Both the position numbers and the translations under genes were made by a program. Shown one piece after another: positions 50,912-60,375 of a stretch of 64,000 nt of DNA. Every line of letters starts with the position of its first letter. The first letter of the stretch is position 1. Under the pieces are notes generated by a model. It saw nothing but the letters and a program-made list of their open reading frames with translations. It ran no database searches and was not told where the DNA came from. The stretch lies in contig NZ_PYCN01000008.1 of the NCBI RefSeq assembly GCF_003062295.1, forward strand, positions 124,001-188,000. Direction: 5' to 3'. The stretch is from Bradyrhizobium algeriense (GTDB lineage: Bacteria; Pseudomonadota; Alphaproteobacteria; Rhizobiales; Xanthobacteraceae).

Positions 50912-52339
50912 CTACTTCTTCGGCGGCGACGGCCACGGCCGCTGCGGGCCGCGCAGGCCTTCGAACGCCTTGGCCATGCCGAGCACGCCGAGATCGTCGA
51001 AGCGGCGGCCGACGATCTGCACGCCAATCGGAAAACCCTTGGCGTCGTAACCGCCATTGAGCGAGATTGCGGGATTTTCAGACATATTCCACGGCACGGT
51101 AAAGGCAATGTGCTCGAACGGCTTGTCCGGATCGTTGATCGGGGCGGCGAACTCAGCCGGGAAGTTCACCACCGGCGACACCGGTGAAATCACGTAATCG
51201 AGATCGCAGAATAGTTTTGCAGCCGCAGCGCGGATCGCCATCGTGGCGTTGAAGCCCCTGACGACGTCGACGCCGGAGAGTCTTGCGCCGGCTTCCGCCC
51301 ATTTGTGGATGTAAGGCAGCACCTTGCGGCGTTCCTCGGGCGAAAGTTTTGAGAGATCGTCCCACATTCGCGCCCGAAAGAAATTGTCGATTCCATCGAG
51401 CATCTCGCGCGTCAGGATGCCGTCGACTTCGGTGACGACGGCGCCGGCGGATTCGAACGCTTTTGCCGCCTTGACGGCAACGCTTCGCACGTCGCCTTCC
51501 AGCGCCTGGCCGGTGCCGGCATCGAGCATCAGGCCGATGCGCAGCTTGCGCGGTGACTTGTCGAGTGTCTTCCAGTGAATGCTGCTGTCGGCCGGCAGGC
51601 TCATGCCGTCGCGGCGGTCCGGCTTCGACAATACGCACATCATCAGCGCCGCATCGTCGACGGTGCGGGTCATCGGCCCGGCGACGCGGCCGACATAGGG
51701 CGGGTCGTACGGAACGCGCCCAAAACTCGGCTTCAGCGCGACCAGCCCGCACCACGAGGCCGGCAGCCGGACCGAGCCGCCGATGTCGGTGCCCAGATGC
51801 AGCGGGCCGTAACCGGCCGCGCCCGCCGCGCCCGCGCCGGAGGAGGAGCCGCCGGGATTCTTGCTGAGGTCCCAGGGATTGCGGGTGAGGGGATGGAAAC
51901 TGGAAAGGCCCGACGACAGCATGCCATAATCAGGCATCGTGGTCTTGGCGAAGATGATGGCGCCGGACTCACGCAACCGCGCGGCGGGCGGCGCATCTTT
52001 CTCTGCCGGTATAAGCTTGACACTGGCAGCACCCAGCGGGATCGGCTGGCCCTTGGTAGCGATATTGTCCTTGATGGTGACCGGAATGCCGTCGAGCGTG
52101 CCCGCGGGCTCGCCCCTCTGCCAGCGGTCGGTCGAGGCCTTCGCGGCAGCGCGCGCGCCCTCGGGATCGAACAGATAGAGCGCCTTGATGTGCGGCTCCC
52201 ACGCCGCGACATGCTCAATCACTTCTTCCAGCACTTCCGATGGCGTGAACTGCTTGGCGCGATAGCCCGCGATCAGGTCGGTGGCGGAAAGATCATGCAG
52301 CGAGGTGACTTCTTGTTCTTCATTGATGGTTTTATGCAT
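50912..52339 (-). CDS. Amidase, amidase-signature family
   Basis: 475 residues. The Ser-cisSer-Lys triad is visible: Lys in VTIKDNIATKGQPIPLG, cis-Ser in NPGGSSSGAGAAGAAG and nucleophile Ser in LGTDIGGSVRLPASWCGLVALKPSFGRVP. It hydrolyses amides in the cytosol; the N-terminal LSATDLIAGYRAKQFTPSEVLEEVIEHV is common to the aryl and peptide amidases. Its first eight bases overlap the end of the M20 gene, so it is translated with the M20 and M81 genes upstream. Confidence 0.95.
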   Translation of the reverse strand: MHKTINEEQEVTSLHDLSATDLIAGYRAKQFTPSEVLEEVIEHVAAWEPHIKALYLFDPEGARAAAKASTDRWQRGEPAGTLDGIPVTIKDNIATKGQPIPLGAASVKLIPAEKDAPPAARLRESGAIIFAKTTMPDYGMLSSGLSSFHPLTRNPWDLSKNPGGSSSGAGAAGAAGYGPLHLGTDIGGSVRLPASWCGLVALKPSFGRVPYDPPYVGRVAGPMTRTVDDAALMMCVLSKPDRRDGMSLPADSSIHWKTLDKSPRKLRIGLMLDAGTGQALEGDVRSVAVKAAKAFESAGAVVTEVDGILTREMLDGIDNFFRARMWDDLSKLSPEERRKVLPYIHKWAEAGARLSGVDVVRGFNATMAIRAAAAKLFCDLDYVISPVSPVVNFPAEFAAPINDPDKPFEHIAFTVPWNMSENPAISLNGGYDAKGFPIGVQIVGRRFDDLGVLGMAKAFEGLRGPQRPWPSPPKK

Positions 52340-53504
52340 GCGAACCTACCGGGAGACGGGTTTCGATGATGCGGGCGAACATGCTGGCGCCGATCGGCAG
52401 AATCTTGTCGTCGAGGACGTAGCCGGGATTGTGCACCGGCACCGAGCCGTCATGGCCGATCCAGAAATAGGCGCCGGGCACCAGCTGCATCATGTCGGCG
52501 AAATCCTCGCTTCCCATCTTCGGCGTCGAGCGCGTCAACACATTGGCCGGATCGACCACGGTCTTCGCCACGGCCTCGACCACCCTGGACTGCTCTTCCT
52601 CGTTGACGAGGACGCTGAAACCATCGCGGATATCGACGGATATTTCGCACTGGAAGGTCGCGGCAATGCCGGCGCTGATCGCGCGCATGCGTTCACGGAT
52701 CAGCGCGCGCACGCCGTCGTCGAACGCACGCACCGTGCCGCACAGCTTGGCGTCGCCGGGGATTACGTTATAGGCGGAACCCGCGTGAATCTGGGTGATC
52801 GACAGCACCGCCGCCTTCAAGGGATCGACGTTGCGGCTGACGATGGTCTGCAGCGCCTGCGCCAGCGTCGTCGCGATCACCACCGCGTCCTTGGAGCGTT
52901 CCGGCATCGCGCCATGCGCGCCGTAGCCCTGGATGTTGATGTCGAAGAAGTCGGCGCCGGCCATCGCCGGTCCCGGCAGGATCGCGATCTCGCCGTGGTT
53001 CAGGTCCGGCGCGTTGTGCAGGCCGTAGACCTCGTCGCAGGGAAATTTCTGGAACAGCCCGTCCTTGATCATGGCGCGCGCGCCGCCCAAGCCTTCCTCG
53101 GCGGGCTGGAAGATAAAGTGCACGGTGCCGTCGAAATTTTTGGTCTCGGCCAAATAGCGCGCGGTGCCGAGCAGCATCGTGGTGTGGCCGTCATGGCCGC
53201 AGCCGTGGAAGCGGCCGGGAATCGTCGAACGCCATTTCAGGTTGGTATTCTCTTCCATCGGCAGTGCGTCCATGTCGGCGCGCAAGCCGATGCGCTTGCC
53301 GCCATTGCCATTGCCCTTGAGCACGCCGATCACGCCGGTGCCGCCGAGGCCGCGATGCACCTCGATGCCCCATCCCTTCAGCTTCTCCGCGACGATGCCG
53401 GACGTGCGCACTTCCTCGAAGCCGACCTCGGGATGGGCGTGCAGATCGCGTCTGATGGCGGTGAGTTCTTCGGCATAGCCGTCGATGCGGTCGATGGTGG
53501 GCAT
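52332..53504 (-). CDS. M20 amidohydrolase, hippurate hydrolase-like
   Basis: 390 residues. IRRDLHAHPEVGFEEVRTSGIVAEKLKGWGIEVHRGLGGTGVIGVLKG is the M20D start. RADMDALPM, GRFHGCGHDGHTTMLLG with the Cys and His, and FQPAEEGLGGARAMIKDGLF are metal and catalytic motifs. Such enzymes cleave N-acyl amino acids or amides of aromatic and indole acids. It starts five bases after the M81 stop. It would release amino acids from compounds opened by the amidase or peptidase next door. Confidence 0.94.
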   Translation of the reverse strand: MPTIDRIDGYAEELTAIRRDLHAHPEVGFEEVRTSGIVAEKLKGWGIEVHRGLGGTGVIGVLKGNGNGGKRIGLRADMDALPMEENTNLKWRSTIPGRFHGCGHDGHTTMLLGTARYLAETKNFDGTVHFIFQPAEEGLGGARAMIKDGLFQKFPCDEVYGLHNAPDLNHGEIAILPGPAMAGADFFDINIQGYGAHGAMPERSKDAVVIATTLAQALQTIVSRNVDPLKAAVLSITQIHAGSAYNVIPGDAKLCGTVRAFDDGVRALIRERMRAISAGIAATFQCEISVDIRDGFSVLVNEEEQSRVVEAVAKTVVDPANVLTRSTPKMGSEDFADMMQLVPGAYFWIGHDGSVPVHNPGYVLDDKILPIGASMFARIIETRLPVGSHA

Positions 53505-53509
53505 GTCTG

Positions 53510-55042
53510 TTATCCCGTGACTGGAGATGTTGAGCGAGATTGAACGGATGGGGTGAAGGCGGGGCCGTTCGGCTTGATGCGGATGCCCGGACGCAGCCGC
53601 GTCCAGGGTAATGTCGCCGTATCGGCCGGCATCGCGCCGGGCGCGGCGCAGATTAAAAGCTTTTCGGCGATCGGTTCGAAATCGGCGCGGAAATGCACCG
53701 AGCTCTTGTTGACCAGGATTTTCTGTTCGGTCGGCTCGATGCCGACATAGCGGTACATCGACTGGTCCGCGAGCTGCGCCTTGTGGGAGCCGACGACCAC
53801 GCGGACGTCACCGATGCGCAGGCAGGCGGACAGTCCCATATCCATGTCGCGTCCGCGATAATAGGGGCCGGACGCCACGAATTTGCCGTCGGACAGTTTT
53901 TCGACGACGAAAGTTTCCCTGTACGGCGCGTCGCCGGGAATGCCGGACTTGCCGCCGAGATCCAGCGTAACCGTGGCGCCGACGCCGACCGCATGCGCAG
54001 CGATAGCCGACTCCGGATCGTAGATTACGCCGGTGGCGCCGGAGGCCTTGTTGCGTACCAGCGCGCGCAGCATGCCCGTGGTGTCGGAATCACCGCCGGC
54101 GCCGGGATTGTCCTGGGTGTCGGCGATGACGATCGGCTTGCTTGCCGATTTCGCCAGTTCCATCGCGAGGCGCACGCCATCGTCGGGTGAATAGATGCGG
54201 CCGTCGAAATCGTCCTCGTGGCTCTCGACCAGCGCCACCAGTTTGTCGGCTGCGGCATCCGCATCGGCCTGCGTCCGGCCGTAGGCAAACACGCTCGGCC
54301 CGCAATCCCTGAAGTCCGCCGCCGGGAAGCCCGGCGCGAACGACAGGGTCGGCACTGCGTCACTCTCCAGGGCCGCAAGATTCTGATAGATGCCCTTGGT
54401 CGGCTGGTCGTTGGTGCATTGCCAGGAGATCGGGATCAGGAACGGCAATTGCCGGAACGCTTTTGCAAAACGTGCTTTCGTCTTCAGCATCAGCGCGAGG
54501 TGTCTTGCACAGGCGCGGCCGGTGTCGGCCATGTCGATGTGGGGATAGGTGCGGTAGGCAATGAGTGCATCGGCATGCTCCATCATCTCGGGCGAGACGT
54601 TGGCATGGAGGTCGAGGCTCACGACCAGCGGCAGGTCCTTGCCGATCACCTTGCGCACGCGGGCAAGCGTTTCGCCTTCACCGTCGTCGTAATGTTCGGT
54701 TACCATGGCGCCGTGCAGATCGAGATAGACGGCATCGATGGATCCTGCCGCAGCGATGCCGTCGACCATCTCCTTCATGATGCGTTCGAAGGCATCGTTG
54801 GTGACATGCGCCGATGGGACCGCAGCCGCCGAGATCGTCGGGACCAGCTCCCAGCCATTGGCCTCGGCCGCCTCGACGAAGCCGGCCAGGCCGACATTGA
54901 TGTTGCGCATGACCTTGAGCACGTCGACGCCGTGCGCCATCGACGGCCAGCCCCCGCCATGGACGAAATCCTCATAGGTCGCCTTGGTCGGCGCGAAGGT
55001 GTTGGTCTCGTGCAGAAAGGCGCCAACGGCGATGCGGGTCAT
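53510..55042 (-). CDS. M81-family metallopeptidase, MlrC-like
   Basis: 510 residues. MTRIAVGAFLHETNTFAP, DAVYLDLHGAMVTE, LPLVVSLDLHANVSPEMMEHADALIAYRTYPHIDMADTG and DTQDNPGAGGDSDTTG are M81 landmarks; the Asp and His of the first three bind zinc. The founding member MlrC opens small peptides produced in microcystin breakdown, but most homologues act on unknown short peptides or amides. It is cytosolic and leads a tight group of four genes (M81, M20, amidase). No mlrA or mlrB is present, so microcystin itself is not implied. Confidence 0.93.
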   Translation of the reverse strand: MTRIAVGAFLHETNTFAPTKATYEDFVHGGGWPSMAHGVDVLKVMRNINVGLAGFVEAAEANGWELVPTISAAAVPSAHVTNDAFERIMKEMVDGIAAAGSIDAVYLDLHGAMVTEHYDDGEGETLARVRKVIGKDLPLVVSLDLHANVSPEMMEHADALIAYRTYPHIDMADTGRACARHLALMLKTKARFAKAFRQLPFLIPISWQCTNDQPTKGIYQNLAALESDAVPTLSFAPGFPAADFRDCGPSVFAYGRTQADADAAADKLVALVESHEDDFDGRIYSPDDGVRLAMELAKSASKPIVIADTQDNPGAGGDSDTTGMLRALVRNKASGATGVIYDPESAIAAHAVGVGATVTLDLGGKSGIPGDAPYRETFVVEKLSDGKFVASGPYYRGRDMDMGLSACLRIGDVRVVVGSHKAQLADQSMYRYVGIEPTEQKILVNKSSVHFRADFEPIAEKLLICAAPGAMPADTATLPWTRLRPGIRIKPNGPAFTPSVQSRSTSPVTG

Positions 55043-55197
55043 TAAGTCTCTCGGTCAATGCTTTTCGTTGGGAGGACGTTAAGCGTGACATCGTGGCAAG
55101 CGCAAGCTGCGAAGCAATTCCGTTTTGCATGCCGCGTGGGCGTTAGTAATTGTCTAGGCCCTGTCGCTGTGATGAGCGAGGCGACGAAGCTTGCTCC

Positions 55198-55315
55198 GTC
55201 ATTCCGGGGCGATGCGAAGCATCGAACTAAGGGGCGCCCCTTGCGCCCCTGAGAATCTCGAGATTCCCCGATGCGCAATTGCGCATCTGAGGTTCGCTTC
55301 GCGCCCCGGAATGAC
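55198..55315. repeat. Palindromic repeat, family B
   Basis: It begins GTCATTCCGGGGCGATGCGA and ends GCGCCCCGGAATGAC, with GAGAATCTCGAGATTCTCC-like and GATGCGCAATTGCGCATC palindromes. It fills the gap between the M20 and M81 genes. Confidence 0.88.
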
Positions 55316-55335
55316 AACACCGGCGGTGCGTTAGA

Positions 55336-56466
55336 TCACGTCAGCGTCGCCAGCAATCCGGCCATCAAACGGCCACGCTCGGCGAGGCTGTCGACCTCGA
55401 TATGTTCGTTAAGCGTGTGAGCGTCGGCGCCGCGAACACCCAAGCCATCGAGGGTGGGGATGCCCATCGCGCCCGTAAAATTACCGTCGGAGCCGCCACC
55501 GGCGCTGCCATGCGGGAGTTCGACGCCCATTTGCCGGGCCACGTTGCGGGCCTGCTCGTAGAGCGCCATCGTGCCGGCATCCGGTTCCCACACCGGCCGG
55601 GTCACACCACGGGTGACCTTGAACGTGACATCATTGCTGCTCCCGGAAAGCGCGAGCATCCGTTCGACGCCGCGATCGAGGTCGGCCTGTCGCTTGGCCA
55701 TGCTGAGCGCCTCGCCGGTGCAGGTAGTGGCAACGCAATTGACCCATTGGCCGCCGTGCACGATGCCGACCGAGAAGGTGCAATCTTCGGTCGTCATGCC
55801 GTCGATAGTGATAATCTGGCGTGCCATTTCGCGGATCGCGGAACGGCCGGCGGAGAGCGTGGCGCCGGCATGGCTCGGCTTGCCGACGGCTTCGAGATTG
55901 AAGCGGGCAATGGCGTATCGTCCGGTCACCACGCCGTTGTTGGTGCGGCCGGGCTCCGGCACCAGCACATATTTGTTGCGGGCGGCTTCGGCCTCGATGA
56001 GGTCACGGGTCGACGGCGTGCCGACCTCTTCGTCCGGCGTGAACAGCACGGTGATCGGCAGCGGCGTCGTGAACGCGGCGCGGGCCAGTTGCCGGATGGC
56101 TTCGAGGGTGAGGTAGTTGCCGCCCTTCATGTCGAAGATGCCCGGGCCGTAGCATTTGTTGCCTTCGCGCCGCCACGCCAGCTTTTCCAGCGTGCCGACG
56201 GGATGGACGGTATCGAGATGGCCGGCGATCAGAATACCGGGCTCGCCCTGCTTCGGGTGAGGGAAGCGCGCGCGGACGCAGCCGGCAAAACCCTGCCGTC
56301 CGGCGATGCGTTCGATGGTCGCACCCATGATGGCCATTTCGCGCGCCGCAAGATCGAGCATGCGATCGACCGCACGCGAATCCCAGGTGGGGCTTTCGCA
56401 TTCTACCCAGGCCCGCAAACCCTGCAGCATGGTCTCGGAATCGAAGGGAAGGTTGGCAGGATTCAT
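55336..56466 (-). CDS. M20 metallopeptidase, glutamate carboxypeptidase-like
   Basis: 376 residues. WVECESPTWDSRAVDRMLDLAAREMAIMG, GILIAGHLDTVHPVGTLEKL with the metal His and Asp, GPGIFDMKGGNYLTLEAIRQL, FTPDEEVGTPSTRDLIEAEA with the catalytic Glu, and VPEPGRTNNGVVTGRYAIARFNLEAVGKPSHAG follow the CPG2 (carboxypeptidase G2-type) layout, although no signal peptide is seen. It removes a C-terminal residue from small peptides or folate-like amides. It diverges from the ABC importer at 56873, and the 406 bases between them must hold both promoters. Confidence 0.93.
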   Translation of the reverse strand: MNPANLPFDSETMLQGLRAWVECESPTWDSRAVDRMLDLAAREMAIMGATIERIAGRQGFAGCVRARFPHPKQGEPGILIAGHLDTVHPVGTLEKLAWRREGNKCYGPGIFDMKGGNYLTLEAIRQLARAAFTTPLPITVLFTPDEEVGTPSTRDLIEAEAARNKYVLVPEPGRTNNGVVTGRYAIARFNLEAVGKPSHAGATLSAGRSAIREMARQIITIDGMTTEDCTFSVGIVHGGQWVNCVATTCTGEALSMAKRQADLDRGVERMLALSGSSNDVTFKVTRGVTRPVWEPDAGTMALYEQARNVARQMGVELPHGSAGGGSDGNFTGAMGIPTLDGLGVRGADAHTLNEHIEVDSLAERGRLMAGLLATLT

Positions 56467-56872
56467 GATGGGTCCTCCCGGTTAGGCCGGAATGTTTGGT
56501 TTCGGTGTGGGCCCTTTACGAGAAGGATCGGCGGCGGATTTGTAAAGGGAAAACATGGCACGTTCGGACCTTCCCGGCGCGAGGCAGGGGCAACGGTAAT
56601 TCTGGCATCATTCTTGATTGTAGACTTTTGGGGAGGCGCGTTGGCGAAGCTGAACCGGGACTGCAATCTATCCGGTGGCAGGCGTAATCCGGCCGCGAAA
56701 GAACCTGTCCGGAGGGCTGTCCTGATTTCTGCCTGAGCGCCGGCGTCACCAGTGTCGTCGGGGTCAAAAGGGTGTTGTGAAGCTGAATATCGACCCTATA
56801 GTCCGGTGAGAAATTGGGCAGGGGCCTGAACAATAGGCGTTCGGGCGTTAAGACGACAACGGAGACGAAGGA
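56467..56872. other. Divergent promoter interval
   Basis: This gap separates the minus-strand peptidase gene from the ABC importer. I see no gene or repeat family member. Promoters for both directions must lie here but no strong -35/-10 pair stands out by eye. Confidence 0.5.
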
Positions 56873-58456
56873 ATGAATGCGTTCAGAAAAGTAATTCTTG
56901 CTGCGACGTGCGTCGGCAGCCTGATGGTTGTTGCGGCAGCGCCTGCGCTGGCACAGACCACGTTGCGCGCCGTCATGCACTCGGATCTGAAGATCCTGGA
57001 TCCGATCTGGACCACGGCCTACATCGTCCGCAACCACGGCTACATGATCTACGACACGCTGCTCGCGCAGGATGAAAAGGGCGCGGTCAAGCCGCAGATG
57101 GTGGAGAAGTACGAAGCCGCGGCTGACGGCAAGGGCTACACCTTCACGCTCCGCGACGGCCTGCTGTGGCATGACGGCAAGCCGGTTACGTCGGAAGACT
57201 GCATCGCCTCGATCAAGCGTTGGGCGGTCAAGGACTCGCTCGGTCAGAAGATGATGAGCTTCGTTGACTCCATCGATGCGGTCGATGCCAAGACTTTCAC
57301 CATCAAGCTCAAGGAGCCGACAGGCCTCGTACTGCTCGGCCTGTCGAAACCCTCGTCGAACGTGCCCTTCATGATGCCGAAGCGCGTCGCGGAAACCGAT
57401 CCCAACAAGCAGATCGAGGATTTTACAGGATCGGGACCCTTCGTCTTCGTCAAGGATGAGTGGAAACCGGGCGACAAGACCGTCTACGTCAAGTTCGACA
57501 AGTACAAGCCGCGCGCCGAGCCGGCCTCGGGTCTTGCCGGCGGCAAGGTCGCTAAGGTGGATCGCATCGAGTGGCGCGCCATTTCCGACGCGCAGCAAGC
57601 GGTCAACGCGCTGCAAAAGGGCGAGATCGACTACATCGAGCAGCCCAGCCACGATCTCCTGGGCACCTTGAAGAAGGATACCAACATCTCAATCGTCGAG
57701 GTGCCGCAAATCAAGGCGCAGTACGTCTTCCGTCCGAACCACCTGCACAAGCCGTTCGACAACCCGAAGGTCCGCCAGGCGCTGTGGTACGCCTTCAATC
57801 AGGAAGACTTCCTGATGGCGACCATCGGTGACGAGAATTACATCAAGGCGTGCAAGGCGCTGTTCGTCTGCGACTCCCCGTTCGGGACGACCAAGGGAAC
57901 GGATGCCATTCTCACCTCGAACGCCAAGAAGGCGCAGGAACTCCTGAAGGAAGCGGGCTATGACGGCACGCCCGTGCTGCTGATGCACTCCACCGACCTG
58001 AAGGTTCTGACCAACCTCGCGCCGGTGGCGAAATCACTGATGGAAAAGGCCGGCTTCAAGGTCGACATGCAGTCGATGGACTGGCAGACCCTGGTTGCGC
58101 GCCGTGCCAAGAAGGATCCACCGAGCGCCGGTGGCTGGAATGCCTTCCTGACGGCCTGGATCACGGCCGACGTGATGAACCCGGTTTCCGCCGCCTATGT
58201 GAATTCAGGGTGCGACAAGGCATCGTTCGGATGGCCATGCGACCCGGAGATGGAGAAGCTGCGCGACGAATTTGCGCGCTCAACCGATCTGGCGAAGCAA
58301 AAGGAGATCGCGGAAGCGGTCCAGAAGCGCAATATCGAGATCACGGCCATGATCCCGGTCGGCGAGTACATTACACCGATTGCTGTTCGCAAGAACGTCA
58401 AGGGGCTCTTGATGGCGCCGGTCCCGGTGCATTGGAACATCGAAGTCACGAAGTGA
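56873..58456 (+). CDS. Peptide-type ABC importer solute-binding protein
   Basis: 527 residues. The signal peptide is FRKVILAATCVGSLMVVAAAPALA. The mature protein is family 5 (DppA/OppA-like): TLRAVMHSDLKILDPIWTTAYIVRNHGYMIYDTL, YTFTLRDGLLWHDGKPVTSEDCIASIKRW, IEDFTGSGPFVFVKDEWKPGDKTVYVKFDKYKPR and NNPKVRQALWYAFN-like segments. It captures a peptide or other amide-containing solute in the periplasm. GAAGGA precedes the ATG. A GC-rich hairpin after the gene (58468-58494) may set a high binding-protein to permease ratio. Confidence 0.95.
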   Translation: MNAFRKVILAATCVGSLMVVAAAPALAQTTLRAVMHSDLKILDPIWTTAYIVRNHGYMIYDTLLAQDEKGAVKPQMVEKYEAAADGKGYTFTLRDGLLWHDGKPVTSEDCIASIKRWAVKDSLGQKMMSFVDSIDAVDAKTFTIKLKEPTGLVLLGLSKPSSNVPFMMPKRVAETDPNKQIEDFTGSGPFVFVKDEWKPGDKTVYVKFDKYKPRAEPASGLAGGKVAKVDRIEWRAISDAQQAVNALQKGEIDYIEQPSHDLLGTLKKDTNISIVEVPQIKAQYVFRPNHLHKPFDNPKVRQALWYAFNQEDFLMATIGDENYIKACKALFVCDSPFGTTKGTDAILTSNAKKAQELLKEAGYDGTPVLLMHSTDLKVLTNLAPVAKSLMEKAGFKVDMQSMDWQTLVARRAKKDPPSAGGWNAFLTAWITADVMNPVSAAYVNSGCDKASFGWPCDPEMEKLRDEFARSTDLAKQKEIAEAVQKRNIEITAMIPVGEYITPIAVRKNVKGLLMAPVPVHWNIEVTK

Positions 58457-58467
58457 TGTGAAGGAAG

Positions 58468-58494
58468 CGGGCGGCTTCCAGCCGCCCGTTTCGT
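58468..58494 (+). terminator. Hairpin between binding protein and permease genes
   Basis: CGGGCGGC-TTCCA-GCCGCCCG is an 8-bp all-GC stem followed by TTTCGTTT. It looks like a partial terminator that stabilises the binding-protein mRNA. Confidence 0.75.
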
Positions 58495-58509
58495 TTCGGG
58501 GATCGACCT

Positions 58510-59451
58510 ATGTATGGCTACTTCTTCCGGCGATTGCTCGGCACGGTCCCCGTGATACTGGTGGTCGCGGTCTTCATCTTCCTTATGCTGCGGCTGACCC
58601 CGTCCGACCCGGCGGCAGTCATCGCTGGCGACAATGCCACCACCGAACAGGTGGCGCAGATCCGCAGCCAACTCGGTCTCGACCGGCCGATGATCGAGCA
58701 ATTCTTCATCTGGTCCGCCAGGGTGCTGACCGGCGATTTCGGCGAGAGTTTCTTCTTCAAGAAGACCGTGGCCGCGCTGATCGGCGAACGCATCGAGCCG
58801 ACCCTGTCGCTCGCCCTGTTCACGATCCTGATTGCGGTGTTTGTCGCTGTTCCGCTCGGCGTGCTGGCGGCGCACCGGCATGGTTCGTGGATCGACCGCA
58901 TCGTGATGGGCTTTTCGGTGCTCGGCTTTTCCGTGCCCGTGTTCGTGATCGGCTACCTCCTGATCTACCTGTTCGCGGTCTATTTGAACTGGCTGCCGGT
59001 GCAGGGCTATCAGCGGATCTCGGAGGGGGTTGGCGGCTGGGTGCAGCGGCTGATCCTGCCGTCCGTAACCTTGTCGGTGATTTATATCGCGCTGATTGCG
59101 CGCATGACCCGTACCAGCGTGCTTGAGGTGCTCTCCGAGGATTACATCCGCACTGCGCGCGCCAAGGGACAGTCCGAGCAAAAGGTGTTGTTCCGTCATG
59201 CGCTGCGCAATGCGGCGGTGCCGATCGTCACGGTGATAGGCCTCGGCGTGGCGCTTCTGATTGGTGGCGTCGTCGTGACCGAGAGCGTGTTCACGATTCC
59301 GGGCCTTGGCCGACTGACAGTCGACGCGGTGCTGGCGCGCGACTATCCGACGATCCAGGCCGTCATCCTGCTGTTTTCATTCGTCTACGTCATGATCAAC
59401 CTGGCGGTTGACATGATCTATACCGTGCTCGATCCGAGGATCCGCTACTGA
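58510..59451 (+). CDS. ABC importer permease, DppB type
   Basis: 313 residues with six membrane helices. MYGYFFRRLLGTVPVILVVAVFIFLMLRLTPSDPAAVIAG is the DppB/OppB start. The EAA loop is RMTRTSVLEVLSEDYIRTARAKGQSEQKVLFRHALRNA, where it contacts the ATPase. It forms half of the import channel for the solute captured by the protein at 56873-58456. The last base of its stop is the first of the next start (TGATGG). Confidence 0.95.
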   Translation: MYGYFFRRLLGTVPVILVVAVFIFLMLRLTPSDPAAVIAGDNATTEQVAQIRSQLGLDRPMIEQFFIWSARVLTGDFGESFFFKKTVAALIGERIEPTLSLALFTILIAVFVAVPLGVLAAHRHGSWIDRIVMGFSVLGFSVPVFVIGYLLIYLFAVYLNWLPVQGYQRISEGVGGWVQRLILPSVTLSVIYIALIARMTRTSVLEVLSEDYIRTARAKGQSEQKVLFRHALRNAAVPIVTVIGLGVALLIGGVVVTESVFTIPGLGRLTVDAVLARDYPTIQAVILLFSFVYVMINLAVDMIYTVLDPRIRY

Positions 59452-60374
59452 TGGCCGACACGACGATCCTCGAACCCGTACTGCCGGCCAGTCCGGGCAA
59501 GCCGGCTGCGTACCGCAAATTGCTGCGTAACCCGGGCGTGATGTTCGGCACCGCCGTCCTTGCGATCGTATTGCTGATGGGACTATTGGCGCCCTGGGTC
59601 GGAACCATCGATCCGACGGCGATCAGCCCCATCGCACGAAACAAGGTTCCCGGCGCGGAAATCACGATGCGGACGGATACTGGCGAACGCATCAAGATGA
59701 TCGCCAAGTTAGGCACGGACAGCCTGGGACGTGACGTCTACAGCCGGGTGGTCTATGGCGCGCGCGTCTCGCTCTTCGTCGGCATCACGGTGGCGCTGAT
59801 CAGCGTCGCCTGTGGCCTGTTCATCGGTCTGCTCGCCGGCTTCTTCCGCATTCTCGACGCCGTCATCATGCGGATCATGGACGGGCTGATGGCGATCCCG
59901 GCGATCCTGCTGGCGATTGCCATGGTGTCGCTGTTCCGCTCCAGCGTGCTGACCGTCATCATCGCCATCACCGTTCCCCAGATTCCCGGCGTCGTGCGGC
60001 TGGTGCGCTCGATCGTGCTCAGCGTGCGCGAGGAGCCCTATGTCGAGGCCGCGGTCACGCTCGGGACTTCGGTTCCGAAATTGTTGTGGCGGCATGTTTT
60101 GCCCAACACGATTGCGCCCATGATCGTGCAGGGCACCTTCATCTGCGCCTCGGCCATTCTCATCGAGGCCATCCTGTCGTTCCTCGGCATCGGCGTGCCG
60201 CCGGAGGTGCCGACCTGGGGCAACATCATGGCCGAGGGCCGGCAGGTCTTCAGCCTGTATCCGCACAACATCATCTATCCCGGCGTGTGCCTTGCGTTCA
60301 CGATCCTTGCCGTCAACGTTCTCGGCGACGGCTTGCGCGATACGCTCGATCCCAAAATGGCGAAGCGGGTGTGA
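59451..60374 (+). CDS. ABC importer permease, DppC type
   Basis: 307 residues. LLRNPGVMFGTAVLAIVLLMGLLAPWVG begins the DppC pattern, LGTDSLGRDVYSRVVYGARVSLFVGITVALISV follows. The EAA loop is VREEPYVEAAVTLGTSVPKLLWRHVLPNTIAPM, and the end is LGDGLRDTLDPKM. It pairs with the DppB-type subunit. It overlaps that gene by one base and is followed at once by the ATPase gene. Confidence 0.95.
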   Translation: MADTTILEPVLPASPGKPAAYRKLLRNPGVMFGTAVLAIVLLMGLLAPWVGTIDPTAISPIARNKVPGAEITMRTDTGERIKMIAKLGTDSLGRDVYSRVVYGARVSLFVGITVALISVACGLFIGLLAGFFRILDAVIMRIMDGLMAIPAILLAIAMVSLFRSSVLTVIIAITVPQIPGVVRLVRSIVLSVREEPYVEAAVTLGTSVPKLLWRHVLPNTIAPMIVQGTFICASAILIEAILSFLGIGVPPEVPTWGNIMAEGRQVFSLYPHNIIYPGVCLAFTILAVNVLGDGLRDTLDPKMAKRV

Positions 60375-60375
60375 T

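Noticed and set aside
53510..55042. Microcystin degradation locus (mlr)
   Set aside because: Only an M81 gene is present; mlrA, mlrB and mlrD are absent and the neighbours differ.
55402..56736. 444-codon open frame opposite the M20 carboxypeptidase
   Set aside because: The minus-strand protein has all M20 motifs; the plus frame has none.
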